Below, piece by piece: positions 25,623 to 34,296 of a DNA stretch of 39,496 nucleotides; position 1 is the first letter of the stretch, and each line of letters opens with the position of its first letter. Below the pieces are notes generated by a model. The model did no database searches, was not told the origin of the DNA, and worked only from the letters and a program-made list of their open reading frames with translations. Where the stretch lies: positions 1 to 39,496 of the forward strand of contig PAZA01000093.1 of assembly GCA_002715375.1 (NCBI GenBank), written 5' to 3'. The position numbers were made by a program, and so were the translations under genes. Origin of the DNA: Halobacteriovoraceae bacterium. GTDB taxonomy: Bacteria; Bdellovibrionota; Bacteriovoracia; Bacteriovoracales; Bacteriovoracaceae.

Positions 25623-25973
25623 ATGACTCGTAAAACTTTCAATGATGATCAAAGAGCATTTCTAGTCCATTTATTAACCCATCAAGAGATTAAAGATTTC
25701 TTTTTTGGAAAGCTTGATCTTGAAGAAGTTTTGGATGAAGAGGCCATCCATGAGTTGCATGCTTTAGGGATTCCAGCTAATGATCAAGAGTCTTTTGCAA
25801 AGCTTTGGAAAAAATTAAAGTCTCTCAATGGAATAAGTGATGACTTAAATTGGCTAAGGTCCTCAGCTTTCAAAGAGGATGGAGAGATGATAACTAAACT
25901 TTGTGCTCAACTTCTTGAGCGAATGGCCGCTTTGAAAGAAGAAGCTTATAAGCAAGGTTATAACATTCCTTAA
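25623..25973 (+). CDS. Small hypothetical protein (116 aa)
   Basis: A soluble, acidic, helical protein without signal peptide; it starts MTRKTFNDDQRAFLVHLLTH and ends GYNIP. No motif is recognised. GAGAG upstream gives a modest ribosome binding site. It follows the TPR-methyltransferase by 41 nt and is probably in its operon. Its last 80 bp overlap, on the opposite strand, the 3' end of the matrixin gene (25894-25973), so the two messages are complementary at their ends. Confidence 0.7.
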   Translation: MTRKTFNDDQRAFLVHLLTHQEIKDFFFGKLDLEEVLDEEAIHELHALGIPANDQESFAKLWKKLKSLNGISDDLNWLRSSAFKEDGEMITKLCAQLLERMAALKEEAYKQGYNIP

Positions 25974-26778
25974 AAAATTCTTTTGAAATTTTACCTGTCT
26001 TTCTAATGAATAAAACCAAGCAAAAACTAAAAACCAGAGAAAAAATTTGAAGCAAGCTCTTCTTGTTTTTTGAATCTTTATTATTCATATGATCATACCC
26101 AACTGGGCCAGAAATGCTTGAGCAATTACCTCCGAGTCCATTAAAGGTAGAATCGTGGGGATAGAGGTAGGTTATAGCATCTGCGTCATCTTGGCTCAAA
26201 TAGTTGTAAACCGCACCTGAAGCATAAAACATGAGAGCAAAGTCTTTTTCACTATGCCCTATGCCCAAGGCATGACCAATTTCATGGGCAAGAGTCGCGA
26301 CTTTATCTCTTCTAGAAAGGGAGGGAAATGGACTCCCAGAATGGTCATTTAAGGCCACATAGCCTTTTAAGTTATTAGAAGAGTAGCTATACCCTCCCAC
26401 CGCAATTGTTGTGGTTGAGCTAATGATGCTATCAGTAGAGCAACCAATGACGATATTGTTACTAGCGGCTGAAACAAAGTCAGCTATATCTTTACCACTA
26501 GCTGAGACCGTTCCGGTTATCATTAAATTAATTGAACTCGTGTGAACTGTATTCCAAAAGTCATCGACAGCTTCTTTCGCAATTTCTATAAGTTCATCGG
26601 TTGACTCAGTTATTGTTGAGCAGGTTTGGTTTCCCACTATCTTAACCTGGATGTCTCCTGAAGGGTATCTTGGGGGAGCTGAAGACCCCAGGAGAACAAA
26701 AGCCTTTGTTGGGATTATCGAAGTTCCAAGAAGGATTAAGGTGACCACACTTTTAAGGATTTTTCCCTTATTAATCAT
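25894..26778 (-). CDS. Matrixin-type metalloprotease with C-terminal membrane anchor
   Basis: 294 residues from the ATG at 26778 with AAGGA upstream; the longer frame to 26832 lies inside the preceding gene. The signal peptide (1-25) ends near PTKAF. The zinc site is HEIGHALGIGH (165-175), the full HExxHxxGxxH of metzincins, with a likely Met-turn at M183 in FALMF and a following DADAITYLYP that is typical of M10 matrixins. No cysteine-switch propeptide is visible. Residues 242-258 form a hydrophobic helix followed by a basic tail, so the protease should be tethered in a membrane. It starts within the last codons of the upstream barrel-like gene (8-nt overlap). Confidence 0.88.
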   Translation of the reverse strand: MINKGKILKSVVTLILLGTSIIPTKAFVLLGSSAPPRYPSGDIQVKIVGNQTCSTITESTDELIEIAKEAVDDFWNTVHTSSINLMITGTVSASGKDIADFVSAASNNIVIGCSTDSIISSTTTIAVGGYSYSSNNLKGYVALNDHSGSPFPSLSRRDKVATLAHEIGHALGIGHSEKDFALMFYASGAVYNYLSQDDADAITYLYPHDSTFNGLGGNCSSISGPVGYDHMNNKDSKNKKSLLQIFSLVFSFCLVLFIRKTGKISKEFFKECYNLAYKLLLSKRPFAQEVEHKV

Positions 26779-27412
26779 AAAAGAGTCCTTTCTTTGGCAA
26801 AAAAAGCATGTTGATAGAAAGAGCAAAAGCACGCCTCTTAGAGTTTAAAGGACTAAAGGTAAAGGTTTCAAAGCGGATAAGGGGCCTATACCTTTTAGAT
26901 TCAAGGGGGAGCCCTCTGTAGGTTAACTCGTATTCAATACCTATATTTATTGAACTTGTGTAACTGTAGATTGTGGTCATTGGTCTATAAAATGTTGCAT
27001 AAGAAGAACCATTATTTTGAATTTTACTGCCACCTATTCCCCCAACTTTGTCTATGAAGGTTCCCAAACCATAGCGTAAGAATGTATTTTTTCTAAATTC
27101 CCATGCGAAATCGTAGAGAAGGTAGGTTGTACTTCTAAAGTATTCGTCATCCATCTCACTGGATTCAAAAATAATTCCTATTTCAGGTCTGAAAAAATGA
27201 CTTTTCAAAGGTTTAAACGTTAGCGGGATATTGAGGTGTACCCCTAGCATTAGATTAAGATCGAGTATGTTTGTGCTGCCAAAGCTGTCAACTTGGTATT
27301 TTAAGAGAGCGGGAGTGAATGATCCAAAACTTATATGCGCCCTTCCTTCTTTTAGAGGGAGTAAAAGGAAGGGTGCAATAAGAAAAATAAAGTAAAACTT
27401 TATAGGCCTCAC
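26771..27412 (-). CDS. Exported beta-barrel-like protein
   Basis: 213 residues from a GTG at 27412 with AAGGA upstream. The signal peptide is MRPIKFYFIFLIAPFLLLPL. The mature part alternates hydrophobic and polar residues in beta-hairpin style (NILDLNLMLGVHLNI, FRPEIGIIFESSEM, YRPLIRFETFTF) and ends with an aromatic LFYD. This pattern fits a small outer membrane barrel of 8 to 10 strands, but no named family is recognised. Its stop overlaps the matrixin start, so protease production is tied to its translation. Confidence 0.72.
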   Translation of the reverse strand: MRPIKFYFIFLIAPFLLLPLKEGRAHISFGSFTPALLKYQVDSFGSTNILDLNLMLGVHLNIPLTFKPLKSHFFRPEIGIIFESSEMDDEYFRSTTYLLYDFAWEFRKNTFLRYGLGTFIDKVGGIGGSKIQNNGSSYATFYRPMTTIYSYTSSINIGIEYELTYRGLPLESKRYRPLIRFETFTFSPLNSKRRAFALSINMLFLPKKGLFYD

Positions 27413-27459
27413 CCCATGTCATCCTTGATTGGGAAGGGTCACAAACAGTGACAAGTTTG

Positions 27460-29232
27460 TTATCTTTTGATTCTTTCCCCGTCATCTTCTTTTAGGAAAA
27501 TCCAACTGACAATATTTCCTAAGCTTTCGTGGCGGTCAGCTCTTTCCCAAAAAGTGGGGTTTCTAACAAAAACAGAGCCAGTGTGTTCTTTTATTTTTTC
27601 TGTCTCTTCTCTCATCGTCTGAAAGCGTTCTATCCACTTGACCATATTGGATATTCTAAGGTCAACCCATCCTTGCTGGCAATAAAGATTGAGGTCATTT
27701 TGGTTTAACTCTCTATCATGGGGGATGTCCCATTTGCTTGGTATAACAAGGCGTGGTCCTCTGAGGACTTTTTCATTTGGGAGAACAATAGCAATTCCCA
27801 CTGAAAGAATAGTGGAGCGCAAACTCTCATTTTCTAATATTTGTTTTTCTAAGTCTTTGGATAAATCTTCTGGAGAGGGAAGATCTCCATCAAAAAGTTT
27901 TGCAAAAGGTCCTGACCTTATCATAAATACTTCAAAAAGAAGTTTAGTAAGCCTTGGAGGACCCAAGTTTTCGAAAGCAACACTTGGAACACCATGTTTC
28001 TTTTCTAGTAGTCTCAAGCGCTCTAAAGCACGTGACCTTAGGAAACCTGCTCTATAGGTAGGTCCTAAAACTGTGGAATCAAGAGCGCTCACAATATCGG
28101 AACCACTATTTCCACCTAGAATTTCCTGTTCCACATCGACAGCAATTTCTTCAGGAGTTATAAACTCCATCTGTCCTTCATCTGTGATGGCCTCAAATTC
28201 TCCTTTAGAAAAAATACCGTTTTCACCTGTATCAATATAGGGGGCCTTAAGATAAGTTGTGTCTCCATCTTCAGTGATTGGCTTCCATGATTTTGTGGTT
28301 TCTTTTAGGGAGACATTGAAGTCCAAGGCTTCATTCGGAGAGTGGTCAAAAAGAGGGACCAATTGCCCTCTATGCTTAACTGGACCGAAGTCAATTTTTT
28401 TCCAAGCAATTGCAGCCGCAGGCTTAATTTCTTTTATAATTGGGGCCCTAGGTTTTATATTACGGTCACCTCCCCATAGTTTTTCTTCATCAGAGGCATC
28501 TGGGGCAGTTCTACCGAGAAGAAAAAGGAGCATGCTATGGGCTCCGGCCATAGCAGACTTTGCCAGGAGAACTCGAGAGGGCTTATCTTCTGAGTGGGTG
28601 TAGGGAATATTGAGTCCCATTCCACCAGTTCCAGTGGTACCTATTTTAAGGTAGGTTTTCACCTTAGCATCGTTAAGCGCCCGCCACAGAATTTGAACAT
28701 GCCTAATTAATTGTGGTGTATACTGATTAGCGAGAAGGATCTCCATATGCTTTTCTATTTCTTGAGAAGCACTGCTGGAAACTTGCTCCTTCATCATTTG
28801 GTAAAGACTTCTCGATTGTTCAAAAATATCTTGATAGGCCAAAGCTGTTGCTGTGTTAATGCAATCTACTATAATATGTGGAGTTGTGTCTTGAATGAGT
28901 TTGTAAAGAGAGTTTGAAAGGCAGATACTGTCATCCAGTGGATCCAGGGTATCGTCAATGAGCTTTTTTCTTCTTTCATCATTATCCAAAATATCTTGAC
29001 GCCCAAGGACTCTAAACTCATCTCTTACGAAGACGTTTCCATGGGAGCCAATAATTTCTGTATCACCTCTTAATGGCTCTAATTCAGAAATGGCCTGCTC
29101 TACTTCATTTTCAAAAAGAGAGGTTATAATGATAGTCTTAGGGCGGTGATGTTTGAGTAGCCGTCTGGTTATTGCCATTCCAACAAGCCCAGCACCACCT
29201 AAAAGGAGAATGCGTGAACCGCTTATATCCAT
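27460..29232 (-). CDS. Large atypical Rossmann (SDR-like) protein
   Basis: 590 residues, cytoplasmic. AGGAG lies 6 nt before the ATG. The N-terminus has a beta-strand followed by GGAGLVG (12-18), a dinucleotide-binding loop of the extended SDR type, and IIVDCINTATALAYQDI. A mid-region LKIGTTGTGGMGLNIPYTHS looks like a second conserved site. The usual SDR Tyr-x-x-x-Lys pair is not obvious, and the protein is twice the normal SDR length; residues about 300-590 have no recognised domain. Function unknown. The barrel-like gene starts 47 nt downstream on the same strand. Confidence 0.8.
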   Translation of the reverse strand: MDISGSRILLLGGAGLVGMAITRRLLKHHRPKTIIITSLFENEVEQAISELEPLRGDTEIIGSHGNVFVRDEFRVLGRQDILDNDERRKKLIDDTLDPLDDSICLSNSLYKLIQDTTPHIIVDCINTATALAYQDIFEQSRSLYQMMKEQVSSSASQEIEKHMEILLANQYTPQLIRHVQILWRALNDAKVKTYLKIGTTGTGGMGLNIPYTHSEDKPSRVLLAKSAMAGAHSMLLFLLGRTAPDASDEEKLWGGDRNIKPRAPIIKEIKPAAAIAWKKIDFGPVKHRGQLVPLFDHSPNEALDFNVSLKETTKSWKPITEDGDTTYLKAPYIDTGENGIFSKGEFEAITDEGQMEFITPEEIAVDVEQEILGGNSGSDIVSALDSTVLGPTYRAGFLRSRALERLRLLEKKHGVPSVAFENLGPPRLTKLLFEVFMIRSGPFAKLFDGDLPSPEDLSKDLEKQILENESLRSTILSVGIAIVLPNEKVLRGPRLVIPSKWDIPHDRELNQNDLNLYCQQGWVDLRISNMVKWIERFQTMREETEKIKEHTGSVFVRNPTFWERADRHESLGNIVSWIFLKEDDGERIKR

Positions 29233-29335
29233 AAATAACTCCTAAGAAAAAAGTTACTCTATATGTTAGTCGCGTTAATTGATGGAACATTGTTTCGTCT
29301 AAAAGGGAGGTTGTCAAATCCCATCGCACCTCAAA

Positions 29336-30361
29336 TCATTGAGTCAGTCCCATCTCTCTGTGAACACCATGCAATGTGGCCTTATCAATATAAGTTTGCG
29401 TGATTTTAGCGTCTGAGTGATTTAAATAGTCTCTCACAAGAAGGAGGTCTTGATGTTTAATATAGAGATTGGTGGCGCAAGCTTTTCTAAAACTATGGGG
29501 TGTTAGACCATCTCGGCAAGCAGCTTGAACTAAGAGACGCATGATAAGGTTATACATAGTTTTAGTAGAAACTTTTTTTCCCTGCTTATTAGTGAAAACA
29601 AACTCAGAATCGACCTCTCTTTGGAGAAGGTGATAATCCAGGTTATAAAAAATGTCATGGGACTTTTGAACAATAAGTGTATGGACATAGCCACCCTTCC
29701 TAATAAACTTCAGTGTTTTATTTTTTGTATCAAAGTCGGATACTTTCAGGTTCGAAAGCTCACTTAATCTAAGGCCACCCCAATAAAGAAGGTAGATAAT
29801 GAGCCTTTCTTTGGGTTTAATAACCATTTTTTCAAGTTTATCCCAGTCTTCCCTTCTTAGGTTCTTTGTTGGAGTGACATCCATTTCTTTTAATTTGATG
29901 GCATGAATTTTGGATTTTACTGGGTTTTTTGAAAAAATTTTTCCTTTATCTTCATGGCTCTGCTTAAGAAACTCAAAAAAGTTTTTAACAGCAGAAATGT
30001 GTCTTCTTCTAGAGCCAACGGCCAATGGTGATTGCTCAAATAACAGCCTACTAGGAAGGGCTGGATGTGATTGATTTTTTCTCTTCTTAAACAGCGAGAG
30101 GAATGTTTCTTTAAATTTGCCAAGAAATTTTTCCTTACCGGAAAGAGAACTGTAAACTCTACCTCCTTTAGAAAGGAAGTCTTTGTAGAGACCTATTGTT
30201 TCACCTTTGGCCTTGGAAATATTTGTTCTGTGGTGAGACTCATACCAAGTTAAAAACTTGAGAAGGTCAGCACGATAATTTTTTATAGTATGCTCTGATT
30301 TATTAAGTTGTTGGCAGTTTTCGATGTACATGTCAAGCCATTTGATATGGTCCTTTTTCAC
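29336..30361 (-). CDS. Tyrosine recombinase, XerC/XerD-like
   Basis: 341 residues from a GTG at 30361 with GGAG 6 nt upstream; a TTG 12 nt earlier opens the same frame but has no site. The N-terminal SAM-like DNA-binding domain (1-150) carries an insert of basic residues (about 72-105, GKEKFLGKFKETFLSLFKKR). The catalytic set is complete: R198 (GLRLSEL), K222 (FIRKGGY), H289 and R292 (TPHSFRKACA), H315 (LNHSDAKI) and Y324 (TQTYID). The C-terminus is like Xer proteins rather than phage integrases. It could be a chromosome dimer resolvase; no att or dif site was recognised here. Confidence 0.9.
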   Translation of the reverse strand: MKKDHIKWLDMYIENCQQLNKSEHTIKNYRADLLKFLTWYESHHRTNISKAKGETIGLYKDFLSKGGRVYSSLSGKEKFLGKFKETFLSLFKKRKNQSHPALPSRLLFEQSPLAVGSRRRHISAVKNFFEFLKQSHEDKGKIFSKNPVKSKIHAIKLKEMDVTPTKNLRREDWDKLEKMVIKPKERLIIYLLYWGGLRLSELSNLKVSDFDTKNKTLKFIRKGGYVHTLIVQKSHDIFYNLDYHLLQREVDSEFVFTNKQGKKVSTKTMYNLIMRLLVQAACRDGLTPHSFRKACATNLYIKHQDLLLVRDYLNHSDAKITQTYIDKATLHGVHREMGLTQ

Positions 30362-30426
30362 CTTTGACTCCAAAAATAATAAATGGGCTTTTTCTAACGC
30401 CGTATAGTAACTAAAAAAAAGAAAAT

Positions 30427-30459
30427 AAACTATTTTAAAACTATTTCAAAACTAACATG
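30427..30459. promoter_or_regulatory. Three 11-bp tandem repeats AAACTAttt.a
   Basis: AAACTATTTTA (30427-30437), AAACTATTTCA (30438-30448) and AAACTAACATG (30449-30459) run head to tail with an exact 11-bp period, one helical turn. They lie between the divergent recombinase and DNase I genes, 34 nt before the latter, and look like a phased operator or bent-DNA element. Confidence 0.6.
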
Positions 30460-30492
30460 ATTCAAACGAAGAAAGAGGATATTATTGTATAA

Positions 30493-31446
30493 ATGGTTTT
30501 AAATCAAAAAAGAATTTTTGATCTTTTTAGTGCACTTTTGTTTTCCTTTAGGAAAAGACGCCTTTTCATCGCTTTCATTTTCGTTCCATTTTTCTCTGCA
30601 GCTTTTTCATGCAAGAACCTCTATTCCAAAAGTTTAGAAAACCTCATTCCAGAGTCTTATAAAGGAATAAAAATTGCTGCCTTTAATACTAAAACATTTG
30701 GAAATAAAAAAATTAAAGACAGATGGGTACTTGATCAATTTGTGCGGCTAGTAAGGCGGTATGATGTAATATTTCTTCAGGAGATTCGAAATAAGAACTT
30801 GAGCGCCGTTCATCGTCTAGTTAAAGCTTTGAATAAACGGTCACAGGAATATGGTTACCGGATTAGCAAGCCTTTGGGGAGAAGCTCTTATAAAGAGCAA
30901 TATGCTTACTTTTATAAGAAAAGAGTCTTTGAAAAGGTTACTGCCTCTGAAGCCATAGTCTACCCTGATAAATATGACGATTTTGAGCGCGAGCCTTTTC
31001 TGATTTATTTTAAGCTTAAGAAAAGGGATATTGATTTTTTTCTTGTTGGGGTTCATGTAAAACCCGGAGATGTTGTTAAAGAAGTAAGCAAAATAGAGGA
31101 CGTTTACTATTTTGGAGAGTCCCATTTTAACGATTCTGATGCGATTATATTAGGTGATTTGAACGCAGACTGTAGTTATATGAATGATGAAGAATTAGAT
31201 AATGCTTTTTTTAATCAAAGTTACTTTTTTAGTAGTTTGATAGGAAGGGACCAGGATACAACGATAAGGAGTTCAACTCATTGTGCCTATGATAAAATTA
31301 TTACAACGGACACCATATCGAGGTTTTTTAGAGAAAAAAAAGCGAAGGTATATAATATAAGAAAAGAGTGGGGCCTTTCAGAGAAAAAGGCCCTTCAAAT
31401 AAGTGACCATTTTCCCGTGCAAATTGAATTAAAGTTAGCGGATTAA
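30493..31446 (+). CDS. Exported DNase I-type nuclease
   Basis: 317 residues. A hydrophobic N-terminal segment (24-40) ending FSC is an export signal, perhaps with lipidation at C40. The body is close to animal DNase I. Active-site matches are E97 (FLQEIRN), E135 (KEQYAYFY), H188 (VGVHVKPGDVV), D222 and N224 (GDLNADCSYM), D267 (CAYDKII) and D305-H306 (SDHFPV). C227 and C264 occupy the places of the essential disulfide of pancreatic DNase I. The expected action is endonucleolytic cleavage of double-stranded DNA with Ca/Mg outside the cytoplasm. No good Shine-Dalgarno precedes the ATG. It ends 12 bp inside the convergent kinase gene. Confidence 0.92.
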   Translation: MVLNQKRIFDLFSALLFSFRKRRLFIAFIFVPFFSAAFSCKNLYSKSLENLIPESYKGIKIAAFNTKTFGNKKIKDRWVLDQFVRLVRRYDVIFLQEIRNKNLSAVHRLVKALNKRSQEYGYRISKPLGRSSYKEQYAYFYKKRVFEKVTASEAIVYPDKYDDFEREPFLIYFKLKKRDIDFFLVGVHVKPGDVVKEVSKIEDVYYFGESHFNDSDAIILGDLNADCSYMNDEELDNAFFNQSYFFSSLIGRDQDTTIRSSTHCAYDKIITTDTISRFFREKKAKVYNIRKEWGLSEKKALQISDHFPVQIELKLAD

Positions 31447-34176
31447 AGGGAGTGTGACTTTAAATTGAGTCTTCTTACCTACTACTGACTTGAGTTTAAT
31501 TTCTCCTCCCAACTTTTCAACTTCCTTTTTGACGACATCCATACCAATTCCTCTACCGGAGATTAAAGAGACGTCACTTTTTGTTGAAAATCCAGGCAGG
31601 AATATTAAATTGATTATTTCAGGGTCATCCATTTTTTGGATTTCAGATTCAGGTTTAAGCTTTTTTTCAGTGATCTTTTCTTTGATTTTTTGAGGATCAA
31701 TGCCTTTCCCATCATCCTCCAAAATTATTGTAAAGGTTTCATCTTCCAGTTTAAATTGAGCTTTAATATTTCCTATATTTGACTTTTCATTTTCAACCCT
31801 CTCTTCTTCAGTCTCAATACCATGGTCAATCATATTTCTAAAAATATGAATAATTGAGTTTATAAAATCTGAATAGCTTTGACTATTGACTTGAATGGTA
31901 TCTCCTGAAATAAGGAAGTTAACACTTTTCCCTTGAGATTCAGCGATTTCATCAACTAGGTCTTTATAGCGATGAAATTTTTCTTTTAAGTCTGATAGTA
32001 TATAATTTGCCTTAATGAAGTTTAAAAACTGACTGTTGACATTAAATTCTTTGGCCTTCGTATATAACTCTGTTGCCTGAATAGCATTACCTTCATCAAC
32101 TAAAAACTTATTAGCGGCTTCGACAATGAGTTTATTTTTTTCAACAAAGCTATTAAGGTCTTTTTCAAAAGAGCTGACTCCGATGTCAAGTTGATCCTTA
32201 TTCGGTCTGGTATTTGAAATTTCGGTTTCAATATTATTAATGGATACAGTTAACGCCTTAAGGCTAAATTGACCTAACCTTGCTTTCAATGTATGAAATT
32301 TACGAAATAATTCCCCTTTTTCCTCGAGAGAGCTCAGGGTGCTTTCGTTAGCGGTATTTTTATACTCCTGAATCAAGCCATTTGAATCAAAAATGAGGTC
32401 GGTAAACTCAAGAGGGTTTTGGAGCGACTTGTTCATAAACCTTATATTTTCCTCATCCTCCTCAAGTTTCTTTTTTAATTCTATTTCCTGTGTTTTGTCT
32501 GAAGCAATTAGAATGACCCTATCTATTTCATGCTTTGAGTCTTCCTTGTAAATAGGCCGAAACTCAAGCTCTATAAACTTGTCTTTAGATCCCTTGAAAA
32601 CTTTAGGGGCCAAAGGCTTTAAGTCTTTAAAGGAAAGTTTAGCTTGAAAAACCTTTTTAACCCAGTTGATAAAGGTTTCTTTTTCCGTGTCTAATTTTTT
32701 AAAAAGGATGTCCCAGACTTTGGTTTCTTTTTCTTCAGAATCTTGCAAATCAGTTTGCAAAAGTTTCTCTGTAATTTTAGTGGCACCTAAGTGAATAATG
32801 CCCAGATCATTAAATGTTAGATAACCCTGATTTAAATTTCCCAAAAGGAGATCTCTAGACCTTTTCTGTTGATAGGTAACTTCAATCATATGTTCAATAT
32901 TCATGTTTTCAATTTCTAACTCATAAGTTTTTTTAGCAACTTCTTCTTCTAAGGTCTTTGCATAATTGGCCTGAAGAATTTTTGCCTCTTCCTCTCGTAT
33001 TAAAGACATTTCTTGAATAAAGTTAAACCTGTCAGCAAGACCCATAGAGAGTAATATCATTTCTAAAGAATTACCCATAATAAAGGCATTCCTGGTAAAA
33101 AAAGAGGAAGGCAATACCTTAAGAATTTCAAGTGATATAATCATTATTCCAAGGAGGGCAAAGGAAAAAGCTAAAAGAAAGTAGCGAGCAGGCCTGTAAT
33201 CCGTTGTTCTGTAAAATCCTATAATTAAAATAGTGGGAATAGAAATAACTACACTCCCAACCATAAACTGTATGGCAGTTTGATATGAGCCAAAGATGGA
33301 AAGAAAGATAATTATTGTACCTAAAATGGGTATGAAAGTTGTAATTTGATTTAATTTTGGGTTTGATTTTTTTAAGCTTAAAAAATTAACAGTAAATAAA
33401 TAGAGAAAAACCAAGGTAATACCGGCCATTAAAGCAAACCCATTATTGCCCATCCAAGGAAAATTTTGGAAGATAAACATTTGAGCATAACCTTCAAAAA
33501 TGGCAATTGTAATACCCATTGAAAATGCATAAAATGAGTAAAAAAGATAACTAAGACTTTTTGTTGAAATAAAAATAAACAGGTTATAGATAACGAGAGT
33601 TAAAACAAGACCGAAAAAGAGGCCATAAATAAAATTCTCCCGGGTTTTTGCTATGAGGTGGACTTTTAACTTTTCAATTTTTAGATTGAATTTATTTGCG
33701 ACTCCTTTTACTTTAATAAAATAAGTTGTCTTTTCTTTCGGATCAATTTCAAAAGCTAAGTCCCTAAGCTTAATTTCCCTGTCAGAAAAGGCAATAGTAT
33801 CTCCTGCAAGTTTCCCTCTCCACTCATTTTTATCTCTATAGTAGAGCTTAATTTTATCCTGAAGAACAAAGTTTTGAAGGAGGTACCATTGAAATCGATG
33901 AGATGAATTATTTGTGATTGTTAGCTTTGCCCAAAAAGTGGAATTTGAAAAACCAAAATTGACAATATCTTCTTCGCTTCTTTTAAACTTTGAGGCCCAT
34001 GCAGGCTTCGTGACATCATAAATGGTGAGTTGATTTGTTTTGTCTTCTAAAATATCGAGGTATTTCCCGACTGAGTAGGCGTCTTGTTCACTTTTTAAAA
34101 CAAGAACAGGAGCACTCGCTTTTGAGTTTATATATGGCAAAAATAGAAATGTGATAAAAATAAATATTTTTTTCAT
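31435..34176 (-). CDS. 7TMR-DISM sensor kinase with HPt and CheA-like ATPase (paralogue)
   Basis: 913 residues. Signal peptide 1-20. Residues about 35-170 are a 7TMR-DISMED2-type periplasmic domain (FSNSTFWAKLTITNNSSHRF). Seven helices follow (about 180-385), a coiled coil (390-440), a PAS-like region (445-560), an HPt-like domain with H628 in KFHTLKAR, and a CheA-class HATPase: N-box HIFRNMIDH 777-785, G1 DDGKGI 821-826, G2 SGRGIGMD 873-880. No CheW-like domain or receiver. From the coiled coil onwards it aligns segment by segment with the kinase at 5100-7814, while the periplasmic domains differ. The lipid kinase gene lies 120 nt upstream on the same strand. Confidence 0.9.
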   Translation of the reverse strand: MKKIFIFITFLFLPYINSKASAPVLVLKSEQDAYSVGKYLDILEDKTNQLTIYDVTKPAWASKFKRSEEDIVNFGFSNSTFWAKLTITNNSSHRFQWYLLQNFVLQDKIKLYYRDKNEWRGKLAGDTIAFSDREIKLRDLAFEIDPKEKTTYFIKVKGVANKFNLKIEKLKVHLIAKTRENFIYGLFFGLVLTLVIYNLFIFISTKSLSYLFYSFYAFSMGITIAIFEGYAQMFIFQNFPWMGNNGFALMAGITLVFLYLFTVNFLSLKKSNPKLNQITTFIPILGTIIIFLSIFGSYQTAIQFMVGSVVISIPTILIIGFYRTTDYRPARYFLLAFSFALLGIMIISLEILKVLPSSFFTRNAFIMGNSLEMILLSMGLADRFNFIQEMSLIREEEAKILQANYAKTLEEEVAKKTYELEIENMNIEHMIEVTYQQKRSRDLLLGNLNQGYLTFNDLGIIHLGATKITEKLLQTDLQDSEEKETKVWDILFKKLDTEKETFINWVKKVFQAKLSFKDLKPLAPKVFKGSKDKFIELEFRPIYKEDSKHEIDRVILIASDKTQEIELKKKLEEDEENIRFMNKSLQNPLEFTDLIFDSNGLIQEYKNTANESTLSSLEEKGELFRKFHTLKARLGQFSLKALTVSINNIETEISNTRPNKDQLDIGVSSFEKDLNSFVEKNKLIVEAANKFLVDEGNAIQATELYTKAKEFNVNSQFLNFIKANYILSDLKEKFHRYKDLVDEIAESQGKSVNFLISGDTIQVNSQSYSDFINSIIHIFRNMIDHGIETEEERVENEKSNIGNIKAQFKLEDETFTIILEDDGKGIDPQKIKEKITEKKLKPESEIQKMDDPEIINLIFLPGFSTKSDVSLISGRGIGMDVVKKEVEKLGGEIKLKSVVGKKTQFKVTLPLIR

Positions 34177-34296
34177 TTACCTTACGAAAAGTGACTATTC
34201 CTTAGCTCTCTTTTCGGATATTTGGCTTAATTCATTGATAAAGATTTGAAAATTTTGACTTTTATCTATTTGATAGAATTTATTTAGGGGCTTCGC

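Noticed and set aside
27689-28057. 122-codon plus-strand open frame opposite the Rossmann protein
   Set aside because: It is antisense to a well-supported gene, low complexity in Ser/Arg, and lacks a ribosome binding site.
29336-30361. Integrase marking a prophage or genomic island
   Set aside because: No phage genes, att repeats, tRNA or composition change surround it; it resembles Xer recombinases.
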